A stretch of 64,000 nucleotides of DNA from Paenibacillus_S vulneris (lineage in GTDB: Bacteria > Bacillota > Bacilli > Paenibacillales > NBRC-103111). Made by a program: the position numbers and the translations under genes. This document shows positions 8,004 through 14,745 of the stretch, one piece after another. Location of the stretch: contig NZ_BAABJG010000015.1 in the NCBI RefSeq assembly GCF_039543185.1, positions 496,001 to 560,000 on the forward strand. The letters are read 5' to 3'. A model generated the notes under the pieces. That model was given only the letters and a program-made list of their open reading frames with translations. It did no database searches and was not told the DNA's origin. Position 1 is the first letter of the stretch, and the number at the start of each line of letters is the position of its first letter.

Positions 8004-8708
8004 GTGGTTGCTGTAAGTCGGATATTACTGTACATACTGGAATATGGTGCAACAGGACTCTTCACCTTTTCTATTTTTCGGCTTTTGTTCGGTCATAATC
8101 TTTATAAAATATTATCAATTACTACTATTATGAGTCTGCTCTCCTATTATTTATCAGAAGTAGCGGCTATGAAAGGGATCACCATCTTCTTCCTGCCGAC
8201 ATTTTTGATTATATCTTGCATAGTGCTGTTTAACCTGCCAATTGCATATTCATTCCTAATTTCCATCATTTATACGATTGTAGGATTTCTAGCGGAATAC
8301 TTAATTGCTTCCATTGCACAGCTTATAGGTTTAACCACTTATATGGGTATTAGTAATTCATTAACTCAAATGTCCATTATTCAAATAAGTACTAGTATAT
8401 TGCTTCTACTATTAACAGCTTTGTTCAATTACAGGAAGTTTGGATTCATGTTCCTCGCAAGACAGCTTTACGGTCGTAAAGCCTTGAAACCGCTCAATGT
8501 TATTTTTGGCGTTCTACTCATATTAATTGTTTGTGCAATTCAAGCAAGCAGGCTGTCTATGTACACGGCTACACACAGCATGATCCATCCGATTATATTT
8601 TTTTTAATCGCATTATTACTTATCATCGTTTTGATAATTGCCTGGAGAAGAAACAAAAACGCGGTAGATAAAAAGTACTTAAACACTACTGGAGTGGGTA
8701 AAAAATGA
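8004..8708 (+). CDS. Polytopic membrane protein resembling an AgrC-type sensor without kinase
   Basis: An all-membrane protein of about 234 residues with roughly six or seven hydrophobic segments and a short basic C-terminal tail (WRRNKNAVDKKY). The frame is open from TTG 7884, but the polar 40-residue extension has no ribosome site; GTG 8004, preceded by AAGAGAG, places the first membrane helix at the N-terminus. It overlaps agrB by 4 bp. Its layout matches the sensor half of AgrC receptors, but no HisKA or ATPase domain follows. Identification as peptide receptor, immunity or export partner is inference. Confidence 0.6.
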   Translation: MVAVSRILLYILEYGATGLFTFSIFRLLFGHNLYKILSITTIMSLLSYYLSEVAAMKGITIFFLPTFLIISCIVLFNLPIAYSFLISIIYTIVGFLAEYLIASIAQLIGLTTYMGISNSLTQMSIIQISTSILLLLLTALFNYRKFGFMFLARQLYGRKALKPLNVIFGVLLILIVCAIQASRLSMYTATHSMIHPIIFFLIALLLIIVLIIAWRRNKNAVDKKYLNTTGVGKK

Positions 8709-9253
8709 ATCCAATCGATGAGTTAGCCTCAAAAATAGCTGACTTTATCAGGCAGAATCATCCTAAAGCTTCCTCTAAGGAGCTGTTAACCTATTCGCTA
8801 ATTATTACTATTAACACCCTTACCGCCCTCTTGATATCATTCGTTATTTGTGCCGCTGCCGGGAACCTGGAACGTTGGCTCGTAGTATTCTTGATATTAA
8901 CCGTATTAAGGTACTTTACAGGCGGAGCGCATCTAAATTCTTCGTTGTCCTGTTGTATCTTTACCATTATTGTATTTTTGCTTCTTGTTTTCGTAAAGTA
9001 TCCTTATGATTACCTGGGGCTCACATTTGATATTATTTCTCTATTTGTTTTTGCAATCTATGCGCCAAAAGGAATTGATGTAATAAGGAAGGTCTCTTTA
9101 CGTAAAAAATGGATCATAAAAATTTGCAGTTTATTATTTATTTTTTCCAATTTCTACTTACAAAATTCTCTATTATCCTCTATTATAGTAGTACAAGCAT
9201 TTTCATTAACACCTTGGTTTGAAAAAATATTTAAACTTGAGAGGAGTTATTGA
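8705..9253 (+). CDS. agrB: AgrB-like accessory gene regulator protease
   Basis: A 182-residue membrane endopeptidase that would process and cyclise the AgrD propeptide. The catalytic pair is visible in RYFTGGAHLNSSLSCC: His76 and Cys83, the same spacing of seven as His77/Cys84 in S. aureus AgrB. Four or more membrane segments follow. Its start overlaps the upstream gene (ATGA) and the agrD start lies 2 bp after its stop, so the three genes are translationally linked. Confidence 0.93.
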   Translation: MNPIDELASKIADFIRQNHPKASSKELLTYSLIITINTLTALLISFVICAAAGNLERWLVVFLILTVLRYFTGGAHLNSSLSCCIFTIIVFLLLVFVKYPYDYLGLTFDIISLFVFAIYAPKGIDVIRKVSLRKKWIIKICSLLFIFSNFYLQNSLLSSIIVVQAFSLTPWFEKIFKLERSY

Positions 9254-9255
9254 CT

Positions 9256-9381
9256 ATGGTGAAAAAAGGTATCGCGAAAATTCTGAATACCATGCTAGTA
9301 GGTGTTGCTTTTATTACTGTACCTACATCGTTTAGCTTTGAGTGGCATCGTCCTCAGATCCCGGAAGAGCTTAAGAAATGA
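9256..9381 (+). CDS. agrD: AgrD-like cyclic autoinducer propeptide, cysteine-free
   Basis: A 41-residue propeptide. An amphipathic N-terminal leader (MVKKGIAKILNTMLVGVAF) is followed by a core TSFSFEW and a charged tail HRPQIPEELKK that aligns with the PEEL-type recognition tail of staphylococcal AgrD (cleavage expected before the tail). GAGGAG at 9240-9245 lies at the end of agrB. There is no cysteine, so a thiolactone is impossible; one of two serines would have to form a lactone, giving a four- or six-residue ring. The exact product is uncertain. Confidence 0.85.
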   Translation: MVKKGIAKILNTMLVGVAFITVPTSFSFEWHRPQIPEELKK

Positions 9382-9423
9382 TTGTTTAATCCTTCAAATG
9401 ATTAGAAATAGGATTGTAAAACA

Positions 9424-9450
9424 AGGCCTACTGCAGCAAGCAGTAGGCCT
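9424..9450 (+). terminator. Terminator of the Agr-like cassette
   Basis: Perfect 11-bp stem AGGCCTACTGC with a five-base loop, 43 bp after the agrD stop. The T tail is weak. Confidence 0.7.
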
Positions 9451-9510
9451 ATGCTTATTGTACTCACGCATTCCATTCAGGACCACAATCCCTTCCGTAC
9501 GGCGCCTCCT

Positions 9511-9669
9511 GTTCTTTTTCCGCTCCTTTTTTGCTTGTGGATCGCGGGCATTTTTTTCGCATTCTCGACCTTCGTCATGGTCGCTCTTGCGCGGCTCCCG
9601 TCGTCGCAAGAAATCGTCGCGATGCAGTCCATTAACTCGACTATCCTGAAGACACTGTTCCTTATATAC
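9511..9669 (+). pseudogene. Relic of a DUF1772 (anthrone-oxygenase-like) membrane protein gene
   Basis: One frame reads LWIAGIFFAFSTFVMVALAR followed by LPSSQEIVAMQSIN, the characteristic first half of DUF1772 proteins (membrane helix, FAFS-FVM-ALARLP, then AMQSIN). The expected N-terminal start with ribosome site is missing and the similarity stops after about 45 residues; the family is usually about 150 residues. The frame then runs antisense through the SnoaL-like gene. I read it as a gene fragment, not a functional gene. Confidence 0.6.
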
Positions 9670-9726
9670 AACAACGAGCTCGGCGTGAATGCCGGGTTTT
9701 TCTTTTTGATTTATTGCAAAGTTTCC

Positions 9727-10506
9727 TCAAAATCTAGGGTTCGAGTTCTTTCGTTTTTCTGCCGGCAGAATGGGCTCGATGACATCCCAATGCTCGGCGA
9801 TCTTTCCATTCTCTACGCGGAACAAATCGTAGAAAGCGGTAGGCTGACGGTCGAAGTGACCTTCGCTCATTGTAAGCACAAAATCGCCTTGTCCTATGAC
9901 TTGATGGACATGAGTATATTGAAACTCAATATGCTTCTCCTCCAGCGCCTGCAATGCAGCATGAAGTCCGGAAAGGCCGTCCGCAATATGTGGACTATGC
10001 TGAATGTAGTTATCTCCGTCAAAATAAGTGGCAAGCAGGTCGCGGTTCTTCCCAAGCAAGATATTTTCGACGTAGCTTCTGACCAATACTTTGTTGGCAT
10101 CCGTCTTGTCGATATCTTTAATGGTGATCGGTCCATCAATCATCGTATGATTGCTTGGTGTCTTGCCCTCCATCTCTTGTAAATTATCCCAATGCTCGAC
10201 GATGAGTCCATTCTCGAAACGGAAAATATCAAAAGCGACTTTAGGTCCGTGAAAATCATATAAAGAATGAAGAGCGACATAATCTCCGTCTATTAATGTA
10301 CGCTTAATGCTTACCTTCGTACCTATTTCCTTTAAATGACCGAGTGCGCCAAGCATGGCTTCACGACCATTGGGTAAGGCCTGATTGTGCTGAATATAAT
10401 GTTCCGGATGAACGTAAGCCGTAATTGCTTCGGGGTTCCCGCTTTCTAAACTTTCCAGAACGGCGATTGCTTTAAGTACAAGCTCATGTTGATGGTTGAA
10501 TGTCAT
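9727..10506 (-). CDS. Tandem SnoaL-like (NTF2-fold) protein
   Basis: A 259-residue cytosolic protein made of two NTF2/SnoaL-like domains. Domain 1 (about 10-125) contains YVHPEHYIQHNQALPNG and FDIFRFENGLIVEHWD; domain 2 (about 140-250) repeats YFDGDNYIQHSPHIADG and YDLFRVENGKIAEHWD. Family members act as ester cyclases or small-molecule hydrolases or only bind ligands. ATG 10506 is chosen because AAGGAGG lies 8 bp before it; an upstream in-frame ATG lacks a ribosome site. Divergent from a TetR regulator. Confidence 0.88.
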   Translation of the reverse strand: MTFNHQHELVLKAIAVLESLESGNPEAITAYVHPEHYIQHNQALPNGREAMLGALGHLKEIGTKVSIKRTLIDGDYVALHSLYDFHGPKVAFDIFRFENGLIVEHWDNLQEMEGKTPSNHTMIDGPITIKDIDKTDANKVLVRSYVENILLGKNRDLLATYFDGDNYIQHSPHIADGLSGLHAALQALEEKHIEFQYTHVHQVIGQGDFVLTMSEGHFDRQPTAFYDLFRVENGKIAEHWDVIEPILPAEKRKNSNPRF

Positions 10507-10537
10507 TGGAATATCCTCCTTAGAGTAAATGGTCATT

Positions 10538-10572
10538 AGATAAATAATGAACATCATGTTGTTTATTTATCT
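10538..10572. promoter_or_regulatory. 35-bp palindrome, probable TetR operator
   Basis: Concentric inverted repeats centred on base 10555: outer arms AGATAAATAA / TTATTTATCT and inner arms AACAT / ATGTT. It lies between the divergent SnoaL-like and TetR genes, just upstream of the SnoaL ribosome site. Confidence 0.6.
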
Positions 10573-10698
10573 GTCGCTCATTATAATGGAGGTTATTATC
10601 ACGTTCAATATTCAATATTTTTCGTTTTGAAGGATAAAAGACATCTTATAAAAGTTTGTCGCTAAACGGACTAAATCCATTTTGGGGGAACGAAAACC

Positions 10699-11322
10699 AT
10701 GAGCAAGAAAACGGATCTAAGAATACTGCGCACGAAACAATCGATTCGCAAGGCGTTTTATGAGCTTATTCAGGAAAAAGGTTACGAAGCGATTACAGTA
10801 CAGGATATTGCCGATCGGGCAATGATTAATCGCAACACCTTTTATCTCCATTACCAAAATAAGCCCGATTTATTAGATACATGCATGAATGAATTGTTGA
10901 GCGAATTAAAGGATGCCATCGTTCTTTGTCCCATCAGTACGAATCCTTACAGCATTTCTGTACTCGAAATAGTCATGCAAACTATACTCGAACATATTTC
11001 GCGCAACACTACCTTTTACTATGCTATGTTAATTGACGAGAACAGAATCTATCAGTTTCGAGCGAAAATGGAGAATATCATTAAAGATAAACTGAATGAA
11101 GGATGGAATCCTGCTAAGGGAAATTCCCCTTCGTCGATATCCAAGGAATTGCTGCTCGAATACCTCGTATCAGCTTTTATGGGGATTGTAATTTGGTGGG
11201 TTAAAAACGATAACGCCCTTCCTGCAGATGAAGTTGCATCCCAGTTTAGCAGAATCATTGCCTACGGGCATTTGAAAGCGGCCGGTATCACGGTCGAGGA
11301 AACTCATCCATTTCCCAAATAA
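10699..11322 (+). CDS. TetR/AcrR family regulator
   Basis: A 207-residue regulator. The helix-turn-helix (residues about 8-60) contains YEAITVQDIADRAMINRNTF followed by YLHYQNK. The C-terminal domain is helical with a hydrophobic segment ending WWVKNDNALPADEVA, the same type as the TetR protein at 6109. Ribosome site GGGGGAACG precedes the ATG. Divergent from the SnoaL-like gene, with a large palindrome between them, so it probably represses that gene in the absence of an unknown ligand. Confidence 0.92.
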   Translation: MSKKTDLRILRTKQSIRKAFYELIQEKGYEAITVQDIADRAMINRNTFYLHYQNKPDLLDTCMNELLSELKDAIVLCPISTNPYSISVLEIVMQTILEHISRNTTFYYAMLIDENRIYQFRAKMENIIKDKLNEGWNPAKGNSPSSISKELLLEYLVSAFMGIVIWWVKNDNALPADEVASQFSRIIAYGHLKAAGITVEETHPFPK

Positions 11323-11333
11323 AATACAAAAAT

Positions 11334-11363
11334 AAACCCGCTCCGGAATTATGGAACGGGTTT
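11334..11363. terminator. Bidirectional terminator
   Basis: AAACCCGcTCC / GGAaCGGGTTT stem of 11 positions with one mismatch, between the convergent TetR and ABC-F genes. Confidence 0.75.
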
Positions 11364-11385
11364 ACTTCTCAATACTGAAGGTTCA

Positions 11386-12864
11386 TTATAAGGCTACCGT
11401 TTTCGTAGCGACTTGTTCTTGGAATGCCTGGTCATGCTCTACAAACACCATGGTTGGATTGAAGCCTTGAATGAGCTCTTCAATCTGCATGCGTGTATAA
11501 ATATCAATGAAGTTTAACGGCTCATCCCAAATGTATAAATGAGCTTTTTCACATAAGCTTTTGGCTATAAGCAGCTTTTTCTTTTGCCCGCCGGAATAAT
11601 GGGATATATCCTTTTCAAACTGGATACGTTCAAAGTCCATTTTTCGCAGAACGGATTTAAATAACGGTTCATCAATTTGATGTTCTTCAATAAAGTCGGA
11701 TAACATTCCCTTTAAATGAGAAGTATCCTGCTGTACATAAGAAATGACAAGGCTTGAACTAACGTTCAAAGTGCCTGTATGCTGTAAGGGCTCCCCCAGG
11801 ATGAGCTTTAAAATACTGCTTTTTCCACTGCCATTCTTTCCGTCAAGCACAACCCGGTCTCCTTGCTTGACATGAAAACTTATGGGCTTATTCACGGTTT
11901 CACCATCGTATATAACGGATACATCCGTTAAACGGATCAGCTCTTCGGATTTGTATTCCAACGGTTCCAGCTTTAATGACTCTGTTTTTTCAACATTTTT
12001 GAGCAGCTTTGACTTTTCTTCAATGGCTTTCTGCTGCCTGGATTCAATATTCTTTGCACGTTTCATCATTTTGGCAGCTTTGTGTCCCACAAACCCCTTA
12101 TCCAATTTAGAACCGGAATTCGTTGTGCCATTTTTGGAAGCTTCTACTTGATCTGACCAATTAGCTGAACGTTTGGCAGATTGCTGCAGCCTTCCAATAT
12201 CTTTTTGCAATCGTTCATTTGCTGCTTCCTCATGATCCTGCTGTCTGTCGAAATTGAGCTTCCAGGAAGAATAATTACCGCTTTGAACTTCGATATTCGC
12301 TCGGTTGATGGACAAGATGTGGTCAACACAGCCATCCAAAAAATTTCGATCATGCGAAATTAAAATGAACCCTTTTTTTCTTTTTAAATAATTGGAAACC
12401 CTCTTTCGTGCATCGGTATCCAGGTGATTGGTGGGCTCATCAATTAATAAAAACTGCCCTTCATTCAAAAAAAGCGAGGCAAGCAAAACCTTCGTTTGTT
12501 CCCCATTCGATAAGGTTTCAAAGGGCCGGTACATCACTTCGGCATCGACGTCCAAATAAGAGATTTCCCGAAGAAACTCCCAATCCTCCGCCTGGGGACA
12601 TATCTCTTCTAATATTTCATAGGTGAGTTTGCTTTTATCCGAGACGGGATAGGGAAAATAATTAAACTCGACCGAAGAAATAATTTTCCCGCTATATTCA
12701 TATTTGCCCAGCAACAGATTGAAAAACGTTGTTTTGCCCCGTCCGTTGCGGCCGATAAACCCGAGCTTCCAATCCGTATCGAGTTGAAAGCTAACATCAT
12801 CGAAAATATTATCAAAGCTGCTTGGATAAGAAAACGTCAGGTTTTGCACTTGTATCATTGACAT
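11386..12864 (-). CDS. ABC-F ribosomal protection protein, Lsa-like
   Basis: A 492-residue cytosolic protein with two ATPase domains and no membrane segments. Domain 1: Walker A IGRNGRGKTT (about 37-46), signature LSNGEQTK, Walker B LLIDEPTNHLD. A charged linker (about 205-300) reaches into the ribosome in this family. Domain 2: Walker A GKNGSGKSS, signature YSGGQKKK, IWDEPLNFIDIY. The second half strongly recalls Lsa (WDEPLNYLDVF). ABC-F proteins of this group displace lincosamides, pleuromutilins and streptogramin A from the 50S subunit. It follows the Cfr-like gene in an operon and has its own leader-peptide attenuator. Confidence 0.9.
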   Translation of the reverse strand: MSMIQVQNLTFSYPSSFDNIFDDVSFQLDTDWKLGFIGRNGRGKTTFFNLLLGKYEYSGKIISSVEFNYFPYPVSDKSKLTYEILEEICPQAEDWEFLREISYLDVDAEVMYRPFETLSNGEQTKVLLASLFLNEGQFLLIDEPTNHLDTDARKRVSNYLKRKKGFILISHDRNFLDGCVDHILSINRANIEVQSGNYSSWKLNFDRQQDHEEAANERLQKDIGRLQQSAKRSANWSDQVEASKNGTTNSGSKLDKGFVGHKAAKMMKRAKNIESRQQKAIEEKSKLLKNVEKTESLKLEPLEYKSEELIRLTDVSVIYDGETVNKPISFHVKQGDRVVLDGKNGSGKSSILKLILGEPLQHTGTLNVSSSLVISYVQQDTSHLKGMLSDFIEEHQIDEPLFKSVLRKMDFERIQFEKDISHYSGGQKKKLLIAKSLCEKAHLYIWDEPLNFIDIYTRMQIEELIQGFNPTMVFVEHDQAFQEQVATKTVAL

Positions 12865-12874
12865 GTTGAAAGTT

Positions 12875-12984
12875 CCTCCTTTTTATAACCACACTGCTTC
12901 TTTATAAAAAGTCGGTACATATCCATCCAGTCTCATTTTACTCCGTATAAGTTTAATGGATATTATCGACTTATACGGAGTAAA
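12875..12984 (-). promoter_or_regulatory. Leader attenuator of the ABC-F gene
   Basis: Two stacked inverted repeats. A perfect 15-bp pair (12970-12984 with 12937-12951, TTTACTCCGTATAAG) begins within the last codons of a 16-codon leader ORF. A perfect 10-bp pair (12902-12911 with 12879-12888, CTTTTTATAA) masks the edge of the ABC-F ribosome site AGGAGG at 12875-12880. ATATCCA in the first loop can alternatively pair with TGGATAT further downstream, giving mutually exclusive folds. This is the layout of macrolide/lincosamide-type translational attenuators. Confidence 0.7.
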
Positions 12985-13013
12985 TCATGCGTAACCACGG
13001 TGTCTGTACTCAT
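12963..13013 (-). CDS. 16-residue leader peptide of the ABC-F gene
   Basis: MSTDTVVTHDLLRISR. It has a strong ribosome site (AAAGGAGG, 6 bp before the ATG) and lies between the Cfr-like stop and the ABC-F start. Its final codons form the left arm of the 15-bp hairpin, so ribosome stalling near LLRISR would open the structure. Arg-rich ends (RLR-like) are common in stalling leaders of ermD/msr type. The peptide itself is probably regulatory only. Confidence 0.65.
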   Translation of the reverse strand: MSTDTVVTHDLLRISR

Positions 13014-13035
13014 GTTATCCCTCCTTTAGCTTTTT

Positions 13036-14070
13036 TTACTTGTTATGTCCATATAATTGGCCGCATGCTGCTTGGATATCCGTTCCGAATTGGGTTCGCA
13101 CGGTGACATGAATTCCTCTGGACTTTAAAATCTTAACAAACCGTTGAACCCGGTCTTTGTCCGATGGATGGAAGCTTTCGGGCGTCACATCGGTCGCATT
13201 GTAGGGGATCAAATTGACATGATATAAATGTTCCCAAGAACCTCTATTCTTCAACAGGGCGGCAATCGCTTCTGCGTGTTCCGTTGAATCGTTTTCTCCT
13301 CGAAGCAAGATATACGCAATATATACTTTTCTGCCTGTAGTGCGAATATGCTGGTCCAGCTTATTCATTACATCATGAAGCGGGAAGCGATGGTTAATGG
13401 GCATTAGCTCGCTCCGCTGTTCGTCGAACGGAGAATGCAGGGAAAAGGTCAGATTTACCTGCGGAAATTCCTGCGTCAGACGATCGATCCCCGGCATAAT
13501 ACCGATAGTGGAAACGGTTATTCTTCGATGACCCAAGCCGAAGATTCGGGAATCGGTTAGAAGCTTAAGCGCGTCGAAGATATTAGGATTGGCCAGCGCC
13601 TCTCCCATCCCCATAAACGAAACACTATCCAAGGCTTGACCGTTTAAATGAAAATATAACAATTGATCGGTAATTTCATCGGCAGTCAGATTCCGTTTCA
13701 GGCCGATTGTGCCTGTTGCGCAAAAGCGGCAGCCATACCCGCATCCGCACTGACTGGAAATACAGTAGGATTTCCACCCGCGCTCATAGCTCAGCTGAAC
13801 GGCTTCCACCCGTTCGCCGCCCTCAATGGCAAAGAGCACTTTATTCACTTGACTGGATGTCTTTTGCATAACAGGGGTTAAATTCAAAACATGTTCGCCA
13901 AGCTCCATGATGAAATCGTTTCTTATCCTCTTGGGCAGTACGGTCATTCGGTCATACTCCCCGATTCTTTGCTTAAAGATCGCATCCGTAATTTGCTGGA
14001 ACCGATAGGCGGGTTGTTTCCATTCTGTCAATATATGTTGAATCATTTCGTATTTCGAAGTTGATTTCAT
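13036..14070 (-). CDS. cfr: Cfr-like 23S rRNA (adenine2503-C8)-methyltransferase
   Basis: A 344-residue radical-SAM enzyme. The [4Fe-4S] motif CGYGCRFC occupies C110, C114 and C117; the two catalytic cysteines expected in RlmN/Cfr are C103 (SYCISSQC) and C336 (AACGQLYG). Long stretches match staphylococcal Cfr rather than RlmN (LPKRIRNDFI, NLTADEITDQ, YFHL, SFMGMGEALAN, QVNLTFSLHSP, KVYIAYI). C8 methylation of A2503 blocks phenicols, lincosamides, oxazolidinones, pleuromutilins and streptogramin A in characterised members. It is the first large gene of an operon with an ABC-F gene; chromosomal Cfr-like genes are known from Bacillales. Confidence 0.9.
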   Translation of the reverse strand: MKSTSKYEMIQHILTEWKQPAYRFQQITDAIFKQRIGEYDRMTVLPKRIRNDFIMELGEHVLNLTPVMQKTSSQVNKVLFAIEGGERVEAVQLSYERGWKSYCISSQCGCGYGCRFCATGTIGLKRNLTADEITDQLLYFHLNGQALDSVSFMGMGEALANPNIFDALKLLTDSRIFGLGHRRITVSTIGIMPGIDRLTQEFPQVNLTFSLHSPFDEQRSELMPINHRFPLHDVMNKLDQHIRTTGRKVYIAYILLRGENDSTEHAEAIAALLKNRGSWEHLYHVNLIPYNATDVTPESFHPSDKDRVQRFVKILKSRGIHVTVRTQFGTDIQAACGQLYGHNK

Positions 14071-14072
14071 GT

Positions 14073-14099
14073 TTTTTCTCCTCTTGAGCCGGAGAAAAA
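14073..14099 (-). promoter_or_regulatory. Hairpin masking the cfr ribosome site
   Basis: TTTTTCTCC (14099-14091 read on the minus strand) pairs perfectly with GGAGAAAAA (14081-14073), which contains the cfr ribosome site; the ATG is 3 bp further. Nine pairs, nine-base loop. Suggests translational control of cfr in addition to transcription attenuation. Confidence 0.65.
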
Positions 14100-14179
14100 G
14101 CCTTTACACCCTTTTGTTGGTGTTTAATAAGCACATTAACCAACCCTATGAAAGCCCACGAAGCTTGCAGCTAGAATCG

Positions 14180-14290
14180 CTACGTGCATCTATCAATAGA
14201 TGGATAATGCTCCGGCATCCGTTTTGTTTGATCGTGAACCGTACCAACGGACAATGAACGGCTCACATGATCATTTACAACTTCAAACAT
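14180..14290 (-). CDS. 36-codon ORF in the cfr leader
   Basis: Begins MFEVVNDHVSRSLSVGTVHD and ends in SIDRCT. GAGGAGG is 8 bp upstream of the ATG, one of the best ribosome sites in the window, and the ORF sits between the transcription attenuator and the hairpin that masks the cfr ribosome site. It is either a second, longer leader peptide or a small protein of its own. No family recognised. Confidence 0.6.
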   Translation of the reverse strand: MFEVVNDHVSRSLSVGTVHDQTKRMPEHYPSIDRCT

Positions 14291-14329
14291 CGATTTTCAA
14301 CCTCCTCAAGATAAAAAACAAAAATAAAA

Positions 14330-14500
14330 GAGCTACAAGAAAGTTCCCTTTCTTGTAGCTCAAATAAATGAATGCTGAAATCTAACCCACCTCGTGGGAC
14401 AGATAAATTTATTTGAGTGAAGAGAATAAGTAACTTTCTTGCTCAACAAAAAATAAAACAGATATTGTTTTATCATTCGTAAAATAGCAAGAAAACTTAC
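14330..14500 (-). promoter_or_regulatory. Transcription attenuator of the cfr operon
   Basis: Four interacting segments on the minus strand. S1 (14500-14487) GTAAGTTTTCTTGC pairs with S2 (14444-14430) GAGCAAGAAAGTTAC. S3 (14361-14346) and S4 (14345-14330) form a 14-bp terminator GAGCTACAAGAAAG/CTTTCTTGTAGCTC followed by TTTTATTTTTG. S2 can instead pair with S4 (GAGC and AAGAAAGTT), which would abolish the terminator. S1 begins in the stop codon of a micro-ORF, so a ribosome stalled there would free S2. A third hairpin (14407-14417 with 14359-14369) lies between. Confidence 0.75.
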
Positions 14501-14511
14501 ATTATTCTCAT
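14497..14511 (-). CDS. Micro-ORF (MRIM) leader of the cfr attenuator
   Basis: ATG AGA ATA ATG TAA behind AAGGGGAG; a second ATG directly before it would give MMRIM. Its stop codon forms the start of segment S1 of the attenuator. Very short stalling ORFs of three to five codons are known before ABC-F and other ribosome-protection genes. Coding status is inferred from position. Confidence 0.5.
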   Translation of the reverse strand: MRIM

Positions 14512-14536
14512 CATCTCCCCTTGAATACTAAAAGTG

Positions 14537-14565
14537 ATTGTAGCATAATGCATTTCACATTTCAA
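14537..14565 (-). promoter_or_regulatory. SigA promoter of the cfr operon
   Basis: Minus strand TTGAAA, 17-bp spacer, TACAAT. Predicted start near 14530, about 16 bp before the micro-ORF and 460 nt before the cfr ATG, which leaves a long leader. Confidence 0.75.
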
Positions 14566-14645
14566 CTTTGGACATGCTTCGTGCTTTCAACGTTTCAAAT
14601 AGCACGGTCTCTCCTTCCACTTGATCTCGTCTTGGTTTTCTACTA

Positions 14646-14674
14646 TTGACAGGTTTTGTGACGGATGATAGAAT
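14646..14674 (+). promoter_or_regulatory. SigA promoter of the SLH-like gene
   Basis: TTGACA, 17-bp spacer, TAGAAT, about 70 bp upstream of the ATG at 14746. It is divergent from the cfr promoter. Confidence 0.65.
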
Positions 14675-14745
14675 GCATAGGAAAATCCTACATAATTACT
14701 CGGATTTATATTTTTCCATTTTAACTATGGTTGGAGGAATGCATC

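Noticed and set aside
13036..14070. Housekeeping RlmN as identity for the radical-SAM methyltransferase
   Set aside because: Sequence blocks follow Cfr rather than RlmN, and the gene sits behind an antibiotic-type attenuator with an ABC-F gene.
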